Shown here piece by piece: positions 4,948-12,484 of a stretch of 12,484 nucleotides of DNA. The stretch covers positions 1 through 12,484 of the forward strand of contig JACDGA010000025.1 of the NCBI GenBank assembly GCA_013815505.1, given 5' to 3'. Source of the DNA: Acidimicrobiia bacterium. Lineage in GTDB: Bacteria; Actinomycetota; Acidimicrobiia; Acidimicrobiales; Ilumatobacteraceae. A model generated the notes under the pieces. It saw only the letters and a program-made list of their open reading frames with translations. It ran no database searches and was not told the origin of the DNA. Both the position numbers and the translations under genes were made by a program. Position 1 is the first letter of the stretch. Every line of letters begins with the position of its first letter.

Positions 4948-7900
4948 CGACGTTGAGGTTGTCGAGGCGAACGGTGATCGGGGCGTTCGTCGCCGAGCCG
5001 GACAGGTAGGAGTAGAACCCGACGGCGCCGGGGCCTTGCAACGACTGCGAGGCGTCGGTAGCCGTCACGTTCCAGCCGGCGGGCTGCGCCTGGGCATCGA
5101 CCCACAGCTTGCCCTGGATGGTCGTCGTGCCGGATCCCGTCACTCGCAGGCGCACGTGCAGCACCTGGCCGGCCTGGTACGTCAGACCGGCGACGGTGCT
5201 AGACGCCAACGTGGTCTCGGCGCCGTTGAGCGTGCGGACCAGGTACACAGCGACGTTGGTCGCCGTGATACGGACCTTGAGGCGGTAGTCGGAGGTGCCG
5301 ACTCGGCGTGTGATCAGCGACCCGTAGTACCCACCACCCGTGCCGGGCTTGTCGAGCGCAACATCGATCACGGCATCGACGTTGGTGGCTGACACGCCGG
5401 TGAGGTACGCCGCCGGCCCCGTCCCGGCCGGGAGCAGCATCCTTCCGGTGGAGCCGTCGACGGACAGCGCCGACGTGTTGGTGCCCGTCCACGTGCCACC
5501 GACGTCCGCCGTCCCCAAGCCGTTGCTGACAGATCTCGTGAAGGAATCGGCCGCCAGCGGCTGGGTGCCGCCCGTGCTCACCGTGACCTGCCGGACGACC
5601 GTGCCTCTGGCCCCGTCGTCGTCGGTGACGGTGAGGGCCACGTCGTAGGTGCCGGCGGCGGCGTACGTGCGCGAGGCGGTGCGCCCGGAAGCCGTGGTGC
5701 CGTCACCGAAGTTCCACGCATAGGCGACGATCGAGCCGTCCGGATCTGACGAGCCGGACCCGTCGAACGACGCCGTCAACCCGCTTGCGCTCGACGTGAA
5801 CGCTGCCGTCGGCGGGCTGTTCGTCGTCGGAGGAGCACTTCTGAGCTGGTACTGCGCGCCGATTGCCGCCTGGCCGAGCGCTGTGGGGTAGATGGCGATC
5901 TCGTCGACGTCTCCGACGAAGTTGACGGTGCTCGGCGTGTTGGGCCACCCACTGAGCCGATCGCCACCGAGGCGCCAGTGACCGAGGTAGGCCTCACCGG
6001 CCGCGGTGTCGCTGCGGCTGGCGACCAGCACACCGTCGACGAACAGCCGCATCCCGGCGGAGCCCATCGTCGCCGTGACCTGGTGCCAGCGTCCGTCTCG
6101 GTAGCTGAGGGGGCTCGTCACGGTCCGGGCGGCGCCGTTCTGAGCGCGCACGCCGAACAGCAGGCGTCCACTGTTGTCCATGTAGATGTGCCGGTCGCGG
6201 TGACCCGAGTTGCCCTTCTGGAGATCGCCGAACCCGAGGATGCGACCGCCACGCGTGGTGGTGGTGCGAATCCACACCTGCGCCGTGAACATGTCTGGCG
6301 CCGTCTCTATCCCGAGGGTGTAGACGCGGCTCCAGTCGTTGTCCATCAAGAAGGCCGCCGTGTCACCGGCGATGGCTCCCGGCTGGTTCCATGTGACGCC
6401 GTTGTCGCCATGACCGTCGGTGAGGCCGGCGCGGTCGGTGACCGTCAGCCCGGAAGTCTCGTTCATCGGCCAGAAGATGCGTGCGCCGTCGGCGCGCACC
6501 CGGTCGGCGTGGGCGGTCGCCGGTACCGCCGTCGGCATCGTGACGGACACGGAGCTGCTGTTGACGACGTTGTTGTCGGAGTCTTTGACGACGATGCGAT
6601 AGCTGTACGTGGCGCCTGGGGTGAGGCCTGTGTCCACGAACCCGAGCGACGGCGTCATCCACCAGTTCGAACTGGCGGTCGTCGTGTAGCGGGCCGTCGT
6701 CGTGTCGGCGCGGTAGACGGTGTAGTGCAGCGCGAGGTCGTCGCGGTCGAAGCCCGCGGTCCAACTGACGCGCAACGAGGTCGGCGTCCTCGGCACCAGG
6801 GTCGGTGCGAACCGGTTGTTCGTGAACCGGGGGCCCTCTCGGCGAGGCGAGATCGGGCGCCGAGCGAAGCGCACCAGGCCCTGTTGCCCCGCGCCGTTGA
6901 CGCGGGGGAACTCGCCGCCGACCACGACGTAATCGTCGTTTCCCGTGACATGCCAGCCGGCCTGGTTCTGACCGGTGAACGACCCAATGGACATCGCCGG
7001 CAGCCAGCTGATCATCGACGGCCCCGGCTTCACGCCGTGCCAGTTGAACCGGCCGAAGGCCTCGTTGAGGATCTCGCCGCCGACGGCGTCGGTCCACGCC
7101 TGGGTGTGCTGGAACTTCCACGTCGAGTACTGGGGGAACCCGCCGCCCATGTTGCCGCAGTAGTGGGCGTGGCCGACGGAGTACACGACGCCGCGCTGCA
7201 TGAAGGTCGAGTAGTTGTCGCCGTGGCAGTTCGTGACCCACTCGACATCACCGGTGCCGACGGCGGCCTTGAACGTCCCTTCCAGATTGCCGCCAGGCCC
7301 GAAGTGGAAGGTGGTGCCGTACACGTTGTCGCCGTGGACGCGTAGGCTCGTGACCCCGGCGTCGGGCCCTGCGTTGCGCACCGTGTTCTGAGCGTTCCAC
7401 GGCATCACCACGCCCGTCGCAGCGTTGATCTTGACCAGCCCGTAGGCGGCCTGCCCGCCGACGTAGGTGAACGAGCCGCCGGCGAAGACGGCGGTGCCGT
7501 CGTTGGAGACGGCGAGCGCCCATACGGTGTAATCGGCGTTCGGGTTCCAGCCGAGCAGGGCGCCGTCGCTGGCGCGGAAGGCGGCCAGGTTGCGGCGAGC
7601 CGTCGCACCGGCACCCTGGAACCCGCCTCCGACGTACACCGCGTCGTTGGTGGCGATCACGGCCCGTGCCCTCGAGTTGACGCCGATCGGCTTGAACGAG
7701 GTGATCAAGGCACCGGTCGCAGTGCTGTAGGCGGCGACCCGATTGCGCGGCTGGCCGTTCGCCGTCGTGAAGTCACCTGCGACGTAGATTCGTGAGCCAT
7801 CGGGTGAGGCGGTGACCGAGAGCACCTGGCCGTTCAACGACGGAGCGAACGAGGTGATCAGCTTGCCGGTCGTGATGTCGTATGCGAGCAAGTTCGCACG

Positions 7901-8173
7901 AGGCGTGAGGTTGGTGCCCGGAGCCGCACCCGCCGGCCGGACGTTGTCGAACCGGCCACCGGCGTACACGGTGTTGCCGACCACGACCTGCGACCACACG
8001 ACACCGTCGATCTGCACGGTCGGCAAGGCATCTGCGCTCACCATGTCGGGTCCCGGTGGTAACAGTGGCGCGGGCGCCGCCGATGCCGGCGACGACACGG
8101 TCATCGACGCCGCGCTGATGATCATCGACGCCGCGAGCGAGCCGGCCAGGAAGCGAACCTTTCCCTTCGACAA
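4931..8173 (-). CDS. Secreted multidomain protein: propeller-like, FN3-like, LamG-like, PKD
   Basis: A 1080-aa protein. The TTG at 8173 is chosen: GGAGGG (8184-8179) is 5 nt upstream and the signal peptide then starts MSKGKVRFLAGSLAASMII and ends near SSPASA (about residue 32). The frame extends to 8281 without a better start. About 50-430 are repeated blades (VYAGGRFDNV, IYVAGDFTTANGQ, VYVGGGFQ, VFAGGSFTYVGGQ, YVVVGGEFPRVNG) of the delta-60/beta-propeller kind. About 455-550 is FN3-like. About 560-770 is a LamG/concanavalin-like domain (RWHQVTATMGSAGMRLFVDG, DVDEIAIYPTAL). About 785-867 is PKD (FDGSGSSDPDGS, WNFGDG, GTYDVALTVTDDDG). About 875-1080 is a beta-rich C-terminal domain (DSFTRSVSNGLG). 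No membrane anchor or LPXTG is visible, so it is exported and probably binds carbohydrate or surface structures. No catalytic residues were recognised. Confidence 0.9.
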   Translation of the reverse strand: MSKGKVRFLAGSLAASMIISAASMTVSSPASAAPAPLLPPGPDMVSADALPTVQIDGVVWSQVVVGNTVYAGGRFDNVRPAGAAPGTNLTPRANLLAYDITTGKLITSFAPSLNGQVLSVTASPDGSRIYVAGDFTTANGQPRNRVAAYSTATGALITSFKPIGVNSRARAVIATNDAVYVGGGFQGAGATARRNLAAFRASDGALLGWNPNADYTVWALAVSNDGTAVFAGGSFTYVGGQAAYGLVKINAATGVVMPWNAQNTVRNAGPDAGVTSLRVHGDNVYGTTFHFGPGGNLEGTFKAAVGTGDVEWVTNCHGDNYSTFMQRGVVYSVGHAHYCGNMGGGFPQYSTWKFQHTQAWTDAVGGEILNEAFGRFNWHGVKPGPSMISWLPAMSIGSFTGQNQAGWHVTGNDDYVVVGGEFPRVNGAGQQGLVRFARRPISPRREGPRFTNNRFAPTLVPRTPTSLRVSWTAGFDRDDLALHYTVYRADTTTARYTTTASSNWWMTPSLGFVDTGLTPGATYSYRIVVKDSDNNVVNSSSVSVTMPTAVPATAHADRVRADGARIFWPMNETSGLTVTDRAGLTDGHGDNGVTWNQPGAIAGDTAAFLMDNDWSRVYTLGIETAPDMFTAQVWIRTTTTRGGRILGFGDLQKGNSGHRDRHIYMDNSGRLLFGVRAQNGAARTVTSPLSYRDGRWHQVTATMGSAGMRLFVDGVLVASRSDTAAGEAYLGHWRLGGDRLSGWPNTPSTVNFVGDVDEIAIYPTALGQAAIGAQYQLRSAPPTTNSPPTAAFTSSASGLTASFDGSGSSDPDGSIVAYAWNFGDGTTASGRTASRTYAAAGTYDVALTVTDDDGARGTVVRQVTVSTGGTQPLAADSFTRSVSNGLGTADVGGTWTGTNTSALSVDGSTGRMLLPAGTGPAAYLTGVSATNVDAVIDVALDKPGTGGGYYGSLITRRVGTSDYRLKVRITATNVAVYLVRTLNGAETTLASSTVAGLTYQAGQVLHVRLRVTGSGTTTIQGKLWVDAQAQPAGWNVTATDASQSLQGPGAVGFYSYLSGSATNAPITVRLDNLNVVTANG

Positions 8174-8482
8174 GACATCCCTCCGACGCAGATGATCCAC
8201 CTCGACCGCGGACGGTCGAGTCCTTGCCGAGTTCCTCCGCGCCGAACCCGCCTGATCCCGATTCGCCGACGATCCCGCCAACGGTGAGGACGCAACGGCG
8301 ACCGGGTTTCCCCGCCTACCCTACACCCCAGCGGCCGCCAGCAGGTGCAGGTTCAGGATCACGATCGTCGACGGATCGCCCAGCGCCCGGAACCACGACG
8401 CCGACTGACCCGCTTGCTGCCTGGTCACATTCATCGATCATCGACGATACTCGATGATGCGCGCAGCTCGAGGTTCCGAGGA
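8174..8482. other. 309-bp gap between the two large secreted-protein genes
   Basis: No gene supported. It holds the ribosome site of the downstream gene (8184-8179), a hairpin near the upstream gene end (8437-8458) and possibly a promoter near 8320-8340 (minus-strand TGTAGGGTAGG, weak). The gap and hairpin suggest the two genes are not a tight operon. Confidence 0.5.
8437..8458 (-). terminator. Hairpin downstream of the beta-helix gene
   Basis: ATCATCGA (8437-8444) pairs perfectly with TCGATGAT (8451-8458), loop 6 nt, located 25 nt after the stop codon at 8483. The stem is AT-rich for this genome and has no U-tract. It is either a weak terminator or an operator-like palindrome. Confidence 0.35.
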
Positions 8483-10762
8483 TCAGCGCCAGAGGCCGAG
8501 ATGCCTTTCACCACCAATGCGGCCGGCAACGGCGGCGACATCGGTGGGCAGCGGTGACGCCACAGTCGGTTCCAGCGATGCCACGGTCGAGGTGACCACT
8601 CCGTTTGCGTCGACGATCGCAGCGCCGATGAACTCGCGCCCGAGGCGCTCTTGACCGGTTGCCGAGCGGAAGGCCGCCAGCGTCGTGTAAACGGAGGGGT
8701 TGCCCGCTCCCCGCGACCACACGGCGAGCCAGGTCGGCTGAGCAGTGGTCGAACGGTGGTAGACGTTGCTGTTGGCAGTGATGCGCATCTGCTCGGCTGT
8801 CTTCTCGTGGCTGTAGTCCTCCACGCACAACACGCAGTTGGCCTTCGTGCCAGTGCTCCCCACGACGTTGTTGGCGATGGTCACGGGGCCGAGTGTCCAC
8901 AGCATCGCCGGGTCCGGCCATGGCAACCGCGGGTCGACCGCCGGGTTGTTCGGATCGGTGTTGCGGCGCAAGTCCTGGACGATGTTGAGTGGTCGATTGC
9001 TGTTGCCGACGAACGTGTTGTTCCACACCTTCACGTCGCTCGTGTTGTTGACCTTGATGCCGAACTCCCCGTTGCCGGAGAACAGGTTGTCGACGACGGT
9101 CGCCTTCGCCGAGATCTCGAGGAAGAGTCCGTTTCCGTCGTTGTCGCGGAAGGTCGTGTTGGCGAACGTCGTGTTGTAGACGGACATGTCGATCCAGAAG
9201 CCGTGACCGAGGTTGCCCGAGAAGCTGCTGTCACGCACGGTGACCCCGCGGGTACGGCCGATCTTGATCCCACCTGCGACCGGGGCGTGGTTGAACCGCT
9301 CGACGTTGTTGCCACGGATGTCGGCCGCCGTGAGCCGCAGACGGTCGGCGTACCTTCCGTGGATGCCGAGCATGCCGCTCTGTCGGACGGTGAGCCGGCG
9401 CATGGTGACGTCTGAGCTCAGGACGCTGATGCCAGTCGTCGCCATCGCTTCCACAACCACGTTCTCGACTTGCGCCGACGGCGCTTCCAGCGTCACAGCT
9501 GCCATCATCCACACCGATGGTGCATAGCGGCGGATCCCGATCCCCCGGATCACGGTGCCACCGGCTCTCACCGACAGCGCCTTGCTCAACGTGCTCGCCT
9601 CTACCGTTCGTCCGGTGGGGTCGCTGCCGATGTGCAGCCGGGACATCGACTCGTCGAGGAAGAACTTGCCGGCGCCCAGTTGGCTCAACGAACCGACTTG
9701 TTTGAGGGCGACGCCATCGATCCACACCTGATCGGGGTGGGCAGCCATCGGGTACGAGGGACTGACGAACTGCCAGTACGGTGCCGGGCCGTCTGGGGCG
9801 CCTTTCGTGTAGGTCGGACTATGGTCGAAGCGAGTCGTCCAGCCGTCCTTGCGCCATCCCGTCGCGGTGCGAACCCAGCCGGTGACAGGCGCGCTGCCAT
9901 CGAGCCACGCCGCCTCTCCTGGAGCGTTCTGGATGGTGACCGTCTTTCCGATCGTCACCGTCTCGCGGTAGCGACCGGCGTGCAGCACGACCGTGCCGCC
10001 ACTGGGCGCCAATGCGACCCCTCGCGCCAGTGTGCGAACAGGCGCGGCTGACGTCCCGGCACTGGCGTCGTTGCCGCCCGGAGCGACGTGCACTGCGCCG
10101 GCGGGCACCGGATAGCTGGCCTGGCCGACCGGCAGCGAACCGATCGCGCTCGACGCCAAAGCTGTCGGCGTGGCTGGCGGCGTTGTCGACGGTGGTGGTC
10201 CGGCGTAGAACCGAACGCCCTCGTCGATCCACCCTGCAGTGGTCAAGGCTTGCTGATCGTTCGACGTGACCGCGAAGCGGTGCACCCCGTCCTTCGCGTA
10301 GCGCCGTACCGGGGCGAGGCAGCTGTCCTCAACCGTGGCCGCGGCGAAGTTACGACCTTGGTCGATGTAGCCGTGCTGAGCGACCGCGGCATCCAGTTCG
10401 GCGCCGCTCGGGATCCACACGAAGTCTCCGTTCGCGGGCTTGTGCAGCCGGTGCACGGCCGTCATCGCCGCGGCATCCGCCGGCGCCGCGTAGAACGCGA
10501 CACCTCTGAGGTCGGTGAAGCCGTAGCGGGAGGCGGCACTGATCTCCTCTTGGCTTGCCGTGTACAGGCTGACCCCGTCGGCGGGTCGCACGACGTGCAA
10601 GATGGCAAGCGGGACGTTCGAGCACGGCGAGGCAGCTCGAGCACTGCTCGACGCGGCCGAACCGGCGGTGAGTGCGCCGCAGACGAGGCTCGCGGTGAGG
10701 GCGATGACGAGCCAGCGACTGACGCCACTGGTCGCTGGGCGACGTAGATGGATGGCACGCAT
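8483..10762 (-). CDS. Secreted right-handed parallel beta-helix protein with DUF5648-like N-terminus
   Basis: A 759-aa protein from the ATG at 10762, with AGGCGG a few nt upstream. A signal peptide is clear (WLVIALTASLVCGALTAG, cleavage near ARA-AS, about residue 43). Residues 52-188 contain three similar lobes ending GVAFYAA, GRNFAAA and GVRFYAG, with SLYTASQEE in the first; this resembles DUF5648-type repeats found next to secreted enzymes. A Pro/Thr-rich linker (190-215) follows. From about 222 the sequence is typical of pectate-lyase-like beta-helix proteins: VHVAPGGNDASAGTSAAPVR, GGTVVLHAGRYRETV, then many short turns rich in Asn/Gly (SSFSGNLGHGFWI, TTFRDNDGNGLFLE, NLFSGNGEFGIKV, NTFVGNSNRP). 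CVLC near 643-646 may form a disulphide with another Cys. Likely role is binding or cleaving polysaccharide outside the cell; specific catalytic residues cannot be assigned. Confidence 0.92.
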   Translation of the reverse strand: MRAIHLRRPATSGVSRWLVIALTASLVCGALTAGSAASSSARAASPCSNVPLAILHVVRPADGVSLYTASQEEISAASRYGFTDLRGVAFYAAPADAAAMTAVHRLHKPANGDFVWIPSGAELDAAVAQHGYIDQGRNFAAATVEDSCLAPVRRYAKDGVHRFAVTSNDQQALTTAGWIDEGVRFYAGPPPSTTPPATPTALASSAIGSLPVGQASYPVPAGAVHVAPGGNDASAGTSAAPVRTLARGVALAPSGGTVVLHAGRYRETVTIGKTVTIQNAPGEAAWLDGSAPVTGWVRTATGWRKDGWTTRFDHSPTYTKGAPDGPAPYWQFVSPSYPMAAHPDQVWIDGVALKQVGSLSQLGAGKFFLDESMSRLHIGSDPTGRTVEASTLSKALSVRAGGTVIRGIGIRRYAPSVWMMAAVTLEAPSAQVENVVVEAMATTGISVLSSDVTMRRLTVRQSGMLGIHGRYADRLRLTAADIRGNNVERFNHAPVAGGIKIGRTRGVTVRDSSFSGNLGHGFWIDMSVYNTTFANTTFRDNDGNGLFLEISAKATVVDNLFSGNGEFGIKVNNTSDVKVWNNTFVGNSNRPLNIVQDLRRNTDPNNPAVDPRLPWPDPAMLWTLGPVTIANNVVGSTGTKANCVLCVEDYSHEKTAEQMRITANSNVYHRSTTAQPTWLAVWSRGAGNPSVYTTLAAFRSATGQERLGREFIGAAIVDANGVVTSTVASLEPTVASPLPTDVAAVAGRIGGERHLGLWR

Positions 10763-10834
10763 GGGTCCGCCTGACTTGCTGGAGCTGTGGGCTCTTTCGC
10801 CGATGACACGAGATCGTCTCGCAAACGACGCAGG

Positions 10835-10863
10835 AACGTAACATATGATGTGACGCTGTCCAA
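10835..10863 (-). promoter_or_regulatory. Sigma70-type promoter of the beta-helix gene
   Basis: TTGGAC (10863-10858), spacer of exactly 17 bp, then TACGTT (10840-10835) on the minus strand. This is a good match to TTGACa-N17-TANNNT. The predicted leader is about 65-70 nt to the ATG at 10762. Confidence 0.6.
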
Positions 10864-11129
10864 GACATTCGGCCGGGCTGCGCCGAGTGGTTCAAGTTGA
10901 TGGCGGGCGGCAAGCACGTCGCGTCGGCGCCGCTCCAGGGCGGATGGTGGGCGTTAACGTGACCGAGAACGACGGCGACGGGCAAGGTCGCGATCGCCTT
11001 CCACCACGATGTCACCGCGCCGGCGCCGGCCAGAACGCCGATCGATGACGCCGTCGCCAGAGCGGTGATCGCCTCCTTGCACACTCACCTGCGGGGAACT
11101 GGACAGTGGTTCGGTTGTCATGATCCCGA
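10864..11129. other. Stretch without a confident gene; possible decayed membrane-protein ORF
   Basis: On the minus strand a frame from GTG at 11084 reads KEAITALATASSIGVLAGAG and WWKAIATLPVAVVLGHVNA, which looks like a hydrophobic helix pair. It has no clean stop before it runs through the promoter at 10863-10835 and into the beta-helix gene out of frame. An ATG near 11121 in another frame (MTTEPLSSSPQVSV) could be its original start if one base shift is assumed at about 11085. It may be a relic of a small holin-like or membrane protein, or chance. Confidence 0.3.
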
Positions 11130-11597
11130 TCAGGTGGGAGGTCCGACATCGTCGCGTTCAGCGTCGAGGATCCGGGCAGCTCCAACGACGGGGTCGTCTC
11201 TTCTTCGGGACAGACTTGTCCGCGACATGGAGTCGTCACTCGACCGGGCGAGAGAAGCGTCTGCCGAGCGGGCATGGCGTGACGCCTGCGACGCGTATGC
11301 CTCGCGCTCGACGACAGCGGCCTGGCCGCGGCGGACCACGAGCGCCGTGCTGTGTCTGACGCTCCACCGAGCTGTGCGACCGCGCCTTCGAGTTCGTGAG
11401 AGGAGACGACGGTCGTCGGTATCGAGGGACGTTCAAAGACGGCGTTGTAGAAGTCGGTGTTGACGAGGTGGAAGGGTTCGAGCGTGACCACGAGACCGCG
11501 CAGCGGTCGATCCTTGGGGACGCCGCTGAGGGCAGGGTGCCCATCTCGAATGAGTTCGGTTGTCCGTTCGATCTGAGTGAAGGCGTAGCCGACCTTC
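11130..11597 (-). pseudogene. Remnant of an unrecognised gene, cut by IS630
   Basis: From the edge of the insertion sequence the minus strand reads KVGYAFTQIERTTELIRDG, RPLRGLVVTLEPFHLVNTDF, YNAVFERPSIPTTVVSSHEL and EGAVAQL, clearly protein-like. Near 11345 the coding character moves to another frame: ALVVRRGQAAVVEREAYASQ, then ASRHARSAD and PVVGAARILDAERDD, stopping at 11130. So there is a frameshift, and the 5' part is missing because the insertion sequence begins at 11598-11601. I do not recognise the family; I have a weak memory of LVVTLEPF...IPTTV in uncharacterised actinobacterial proteins. It is surely non-functional. Confidence 0.6.
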
Positions 11598-12484
11598 CTA
11601 GTGGTGCGTCGCGGATTTGATCTGGTGGGTCAGGGCGGCGCGTCCTCGGCGCACTTTGGCGATGATCTTGTTGGCCGGCACGTGCCACACGAACGGTTTG
11701 GGATCGTCGTTCCAGGTCGATGCCCACACGTCGATGGCCTCGGCGAGGGCGGCGGCGGAGTCGAAGCTTCCTCGCTTGAGCCGCTTGTTGGTCAGCTGCG
11801 CGAACCATCCCTCGACGAGGTTCAGCCACGACGCGCTGGTCGGCGTGAAGTGCAGATGCCAGCGGCGGCGCTTTGGGTGGGCGAGCCACTCGGCCACCGG
11901 TGGGGCGCTGTGCGCGGACAGGTTGTCCAACACGACGTGGATCTCGAGGTCGCGAGGCACGTGCAGGTCGATCCAGCGGAAGAACGCCAGCACGTCGTTC
12001 GCGGTGTGGCGCTTACGGGTCTGATGCAAGACCTCGCCGGTGCCGACGTTGAGCGCGGCGAACAAGTCGACGGTGCCGTTGCGCTTGTAGTCATGGGTCA
12101 TCGTGCGGCCTCGGCCCGGCTTGAGCGGCAACGACGGCTGGGTCCGGTCGAGCGCTTGGCACTGGGTCTTTTCGTCGAAGCTGAACACCACCGCCCGTTC
12201 CGGCGGGTTGAGGTACAGACCGACAACATCGACCAGCTTGGCCTCGAAACGAGGGTCATTCGACAGCTTGAAGGTGTCGACGCGCCACGGCCGCAACCTC
12301 CGCGCCCGCCAGATCCGAGCCACAGTGTCCTTCCCGACGCCATGGCGTTCACCCATCGTGCGCGTCGACCACGACGTCGACTCGTCATCGGGGATCGAGT
12401 GCAACGTGTCATCGACGATCGCGTCGATCGTGTCTTGCGGGATCTCAGGCTTACGACCTCGACCCGGAGCGATCGAACCAACCG
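11598..12484 (-). CDS. IS630-family transposase (5' end outside window)
   Basis: The frame is open from the right edge to a TAG at 11600-11598, giving about 295 residues. The N-terminal part has a PGRGRKPEIP linker and a helix-turn-helix (TMGERHGVGKDTVARIWRAR). The catalytic DDE triad of IS630/Tc1-like enzymes can be seen: D in VFSFDEKTQ, D in HVVLDNLSAH and E in SWLNLVEGWF. HFTPTSASWLN is the usual block before the Glu. The C-terminus ends HQIKSATHH at the very end of the element. It appears intact as far as visible and, on family knowledge, cuts and pastes at TA targets. Confidence 0.92.
   Translation of the reverse strand, partial: VGSIAPGRGRKPEIPQDTIDAIVDDTLHSIPDDESTSWSTRTMGERHGVGKDTVARIWRARRLRPWRVDTFKLSNDPRFEAKLVDVVGLYLNPPERAVVFSFDEKTQCQALDRTQPSLPLKPGRGRTMTHDYKRNGTVDLFAALNVGTGEVLHQTRKRHTANDVLAFFRWIDLHVPRDLEIHVVLDNLSAHSAPPVAEWLAHPKRRRWHLHFTPTSASWLNLVEGWFAQLTNKRLKRGSFDSAAALAEAIDVWASTWNDDPKPFVWHVPANKIIAKVRRGRAALTHQIKSATHH
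11599..12484 (-). mobile_element. IS630-family insertion sequence, right part outside window
   Basis: The element end is set at about 11599-11601: the sequence changes from remnant gene to transposase exactly at CCTAGTGGTGCG, with a TA dinucleotide (11599-11600) that fits the TA target duplication of IS630 elements. The transposase stop codon coincides with this end. The opposite terminus, its inverted repeat and its TA lie beyond 12484, so the boundary is inferred. Confidence 0.65.

Noticed and set aside
5978..7345. 455-codon open frame on +
   Set aside because: It is antisense to the secreted PKD/LamG gene, which has clear domains and a signal peptide; such frames are common in high-GC DNA.
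1..12484. CRISPR array, rRNA, riboswitch or known defence operon
   Set aside because: No regularly spaced repeats beyond the GTACCCA triplet, and no rRNA or riboswitch motifs or hallmark defence proteins were seen.

Overview
The window is very GC-rich chromosomal DNA, probably from an actinobacterium and possibly an Acidimicrobiia-like lineage. That placement is an inference from base composition, GTG/TTG starts, GGAGG-type ribosome sites and the large secreted PKD/LamG and beta-helix proteins; there is no rRNA or marker gene to confirm it. It reads as an accessory, repeatedly rearranged region: a tRNA-associated integrase, two insertion-sequence pieces and at least two broken genes surround a few intact genes.

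Layout. 1-232 (-): 5' end of an amidohydrolase-like gene that runs off the left edge. 456-530 (+): tRNA-Cys(GCA) with encoded CCA, then a strong hairpin. 670-1749 (+): intact tyrosine-recombinase integrase, preceded by three GTACCCA repeats spaced exactly 11 bp. 1965-3191 (-): conserved-looking protein of unknown function (about 408 aa), convergent with the integrase and possibly element cargo, with a possible 23-codon leader ORF in front of it. 3525-3761 (+): truncated left end of an IS21-like element, including the first 31 codons of an IstA-type transposase. This abuts 3763-4270 (-), a decayed fragment of a secreted LVIVD/beta-propeller-like gene with a frameshift. 4327-4947 (+): HAD-superfamily hydrolase, whose end overlaps tail to tail with the next gene.

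4931-8173 (-): 1080-aa secreted multidomain protein (propeller-like repeats, FN3-like, LamG-like, PKD and a C-terminal jelly-roll-like domain). 8483-10762 (-): 759-aa secreted protein joining a DUF5648-like N-terminal region to a right-handed parallel beta-helix, with a good sigma70-type promoter upstream. 11130-11597 (-): remnant of an unrecognised gene, cut by an IS630-family transposase (11598 to the right edge, -).

How the parts relate. tRNA-Cys, the integrase and the 408-aa gene look like the left part of an integrative element; no second att copy was seen in the window. The two large secreted proteins lie in tandem on the minus strand and probably act outside the cell on, or as part of, polysaccharide or surface structures. 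No CRISPR array, rRNA, riboswitch or recognised defence operon was found. The best candidates for undescribed biology are the 408-aa protein of unknown function and the architecture of the secreted pair.
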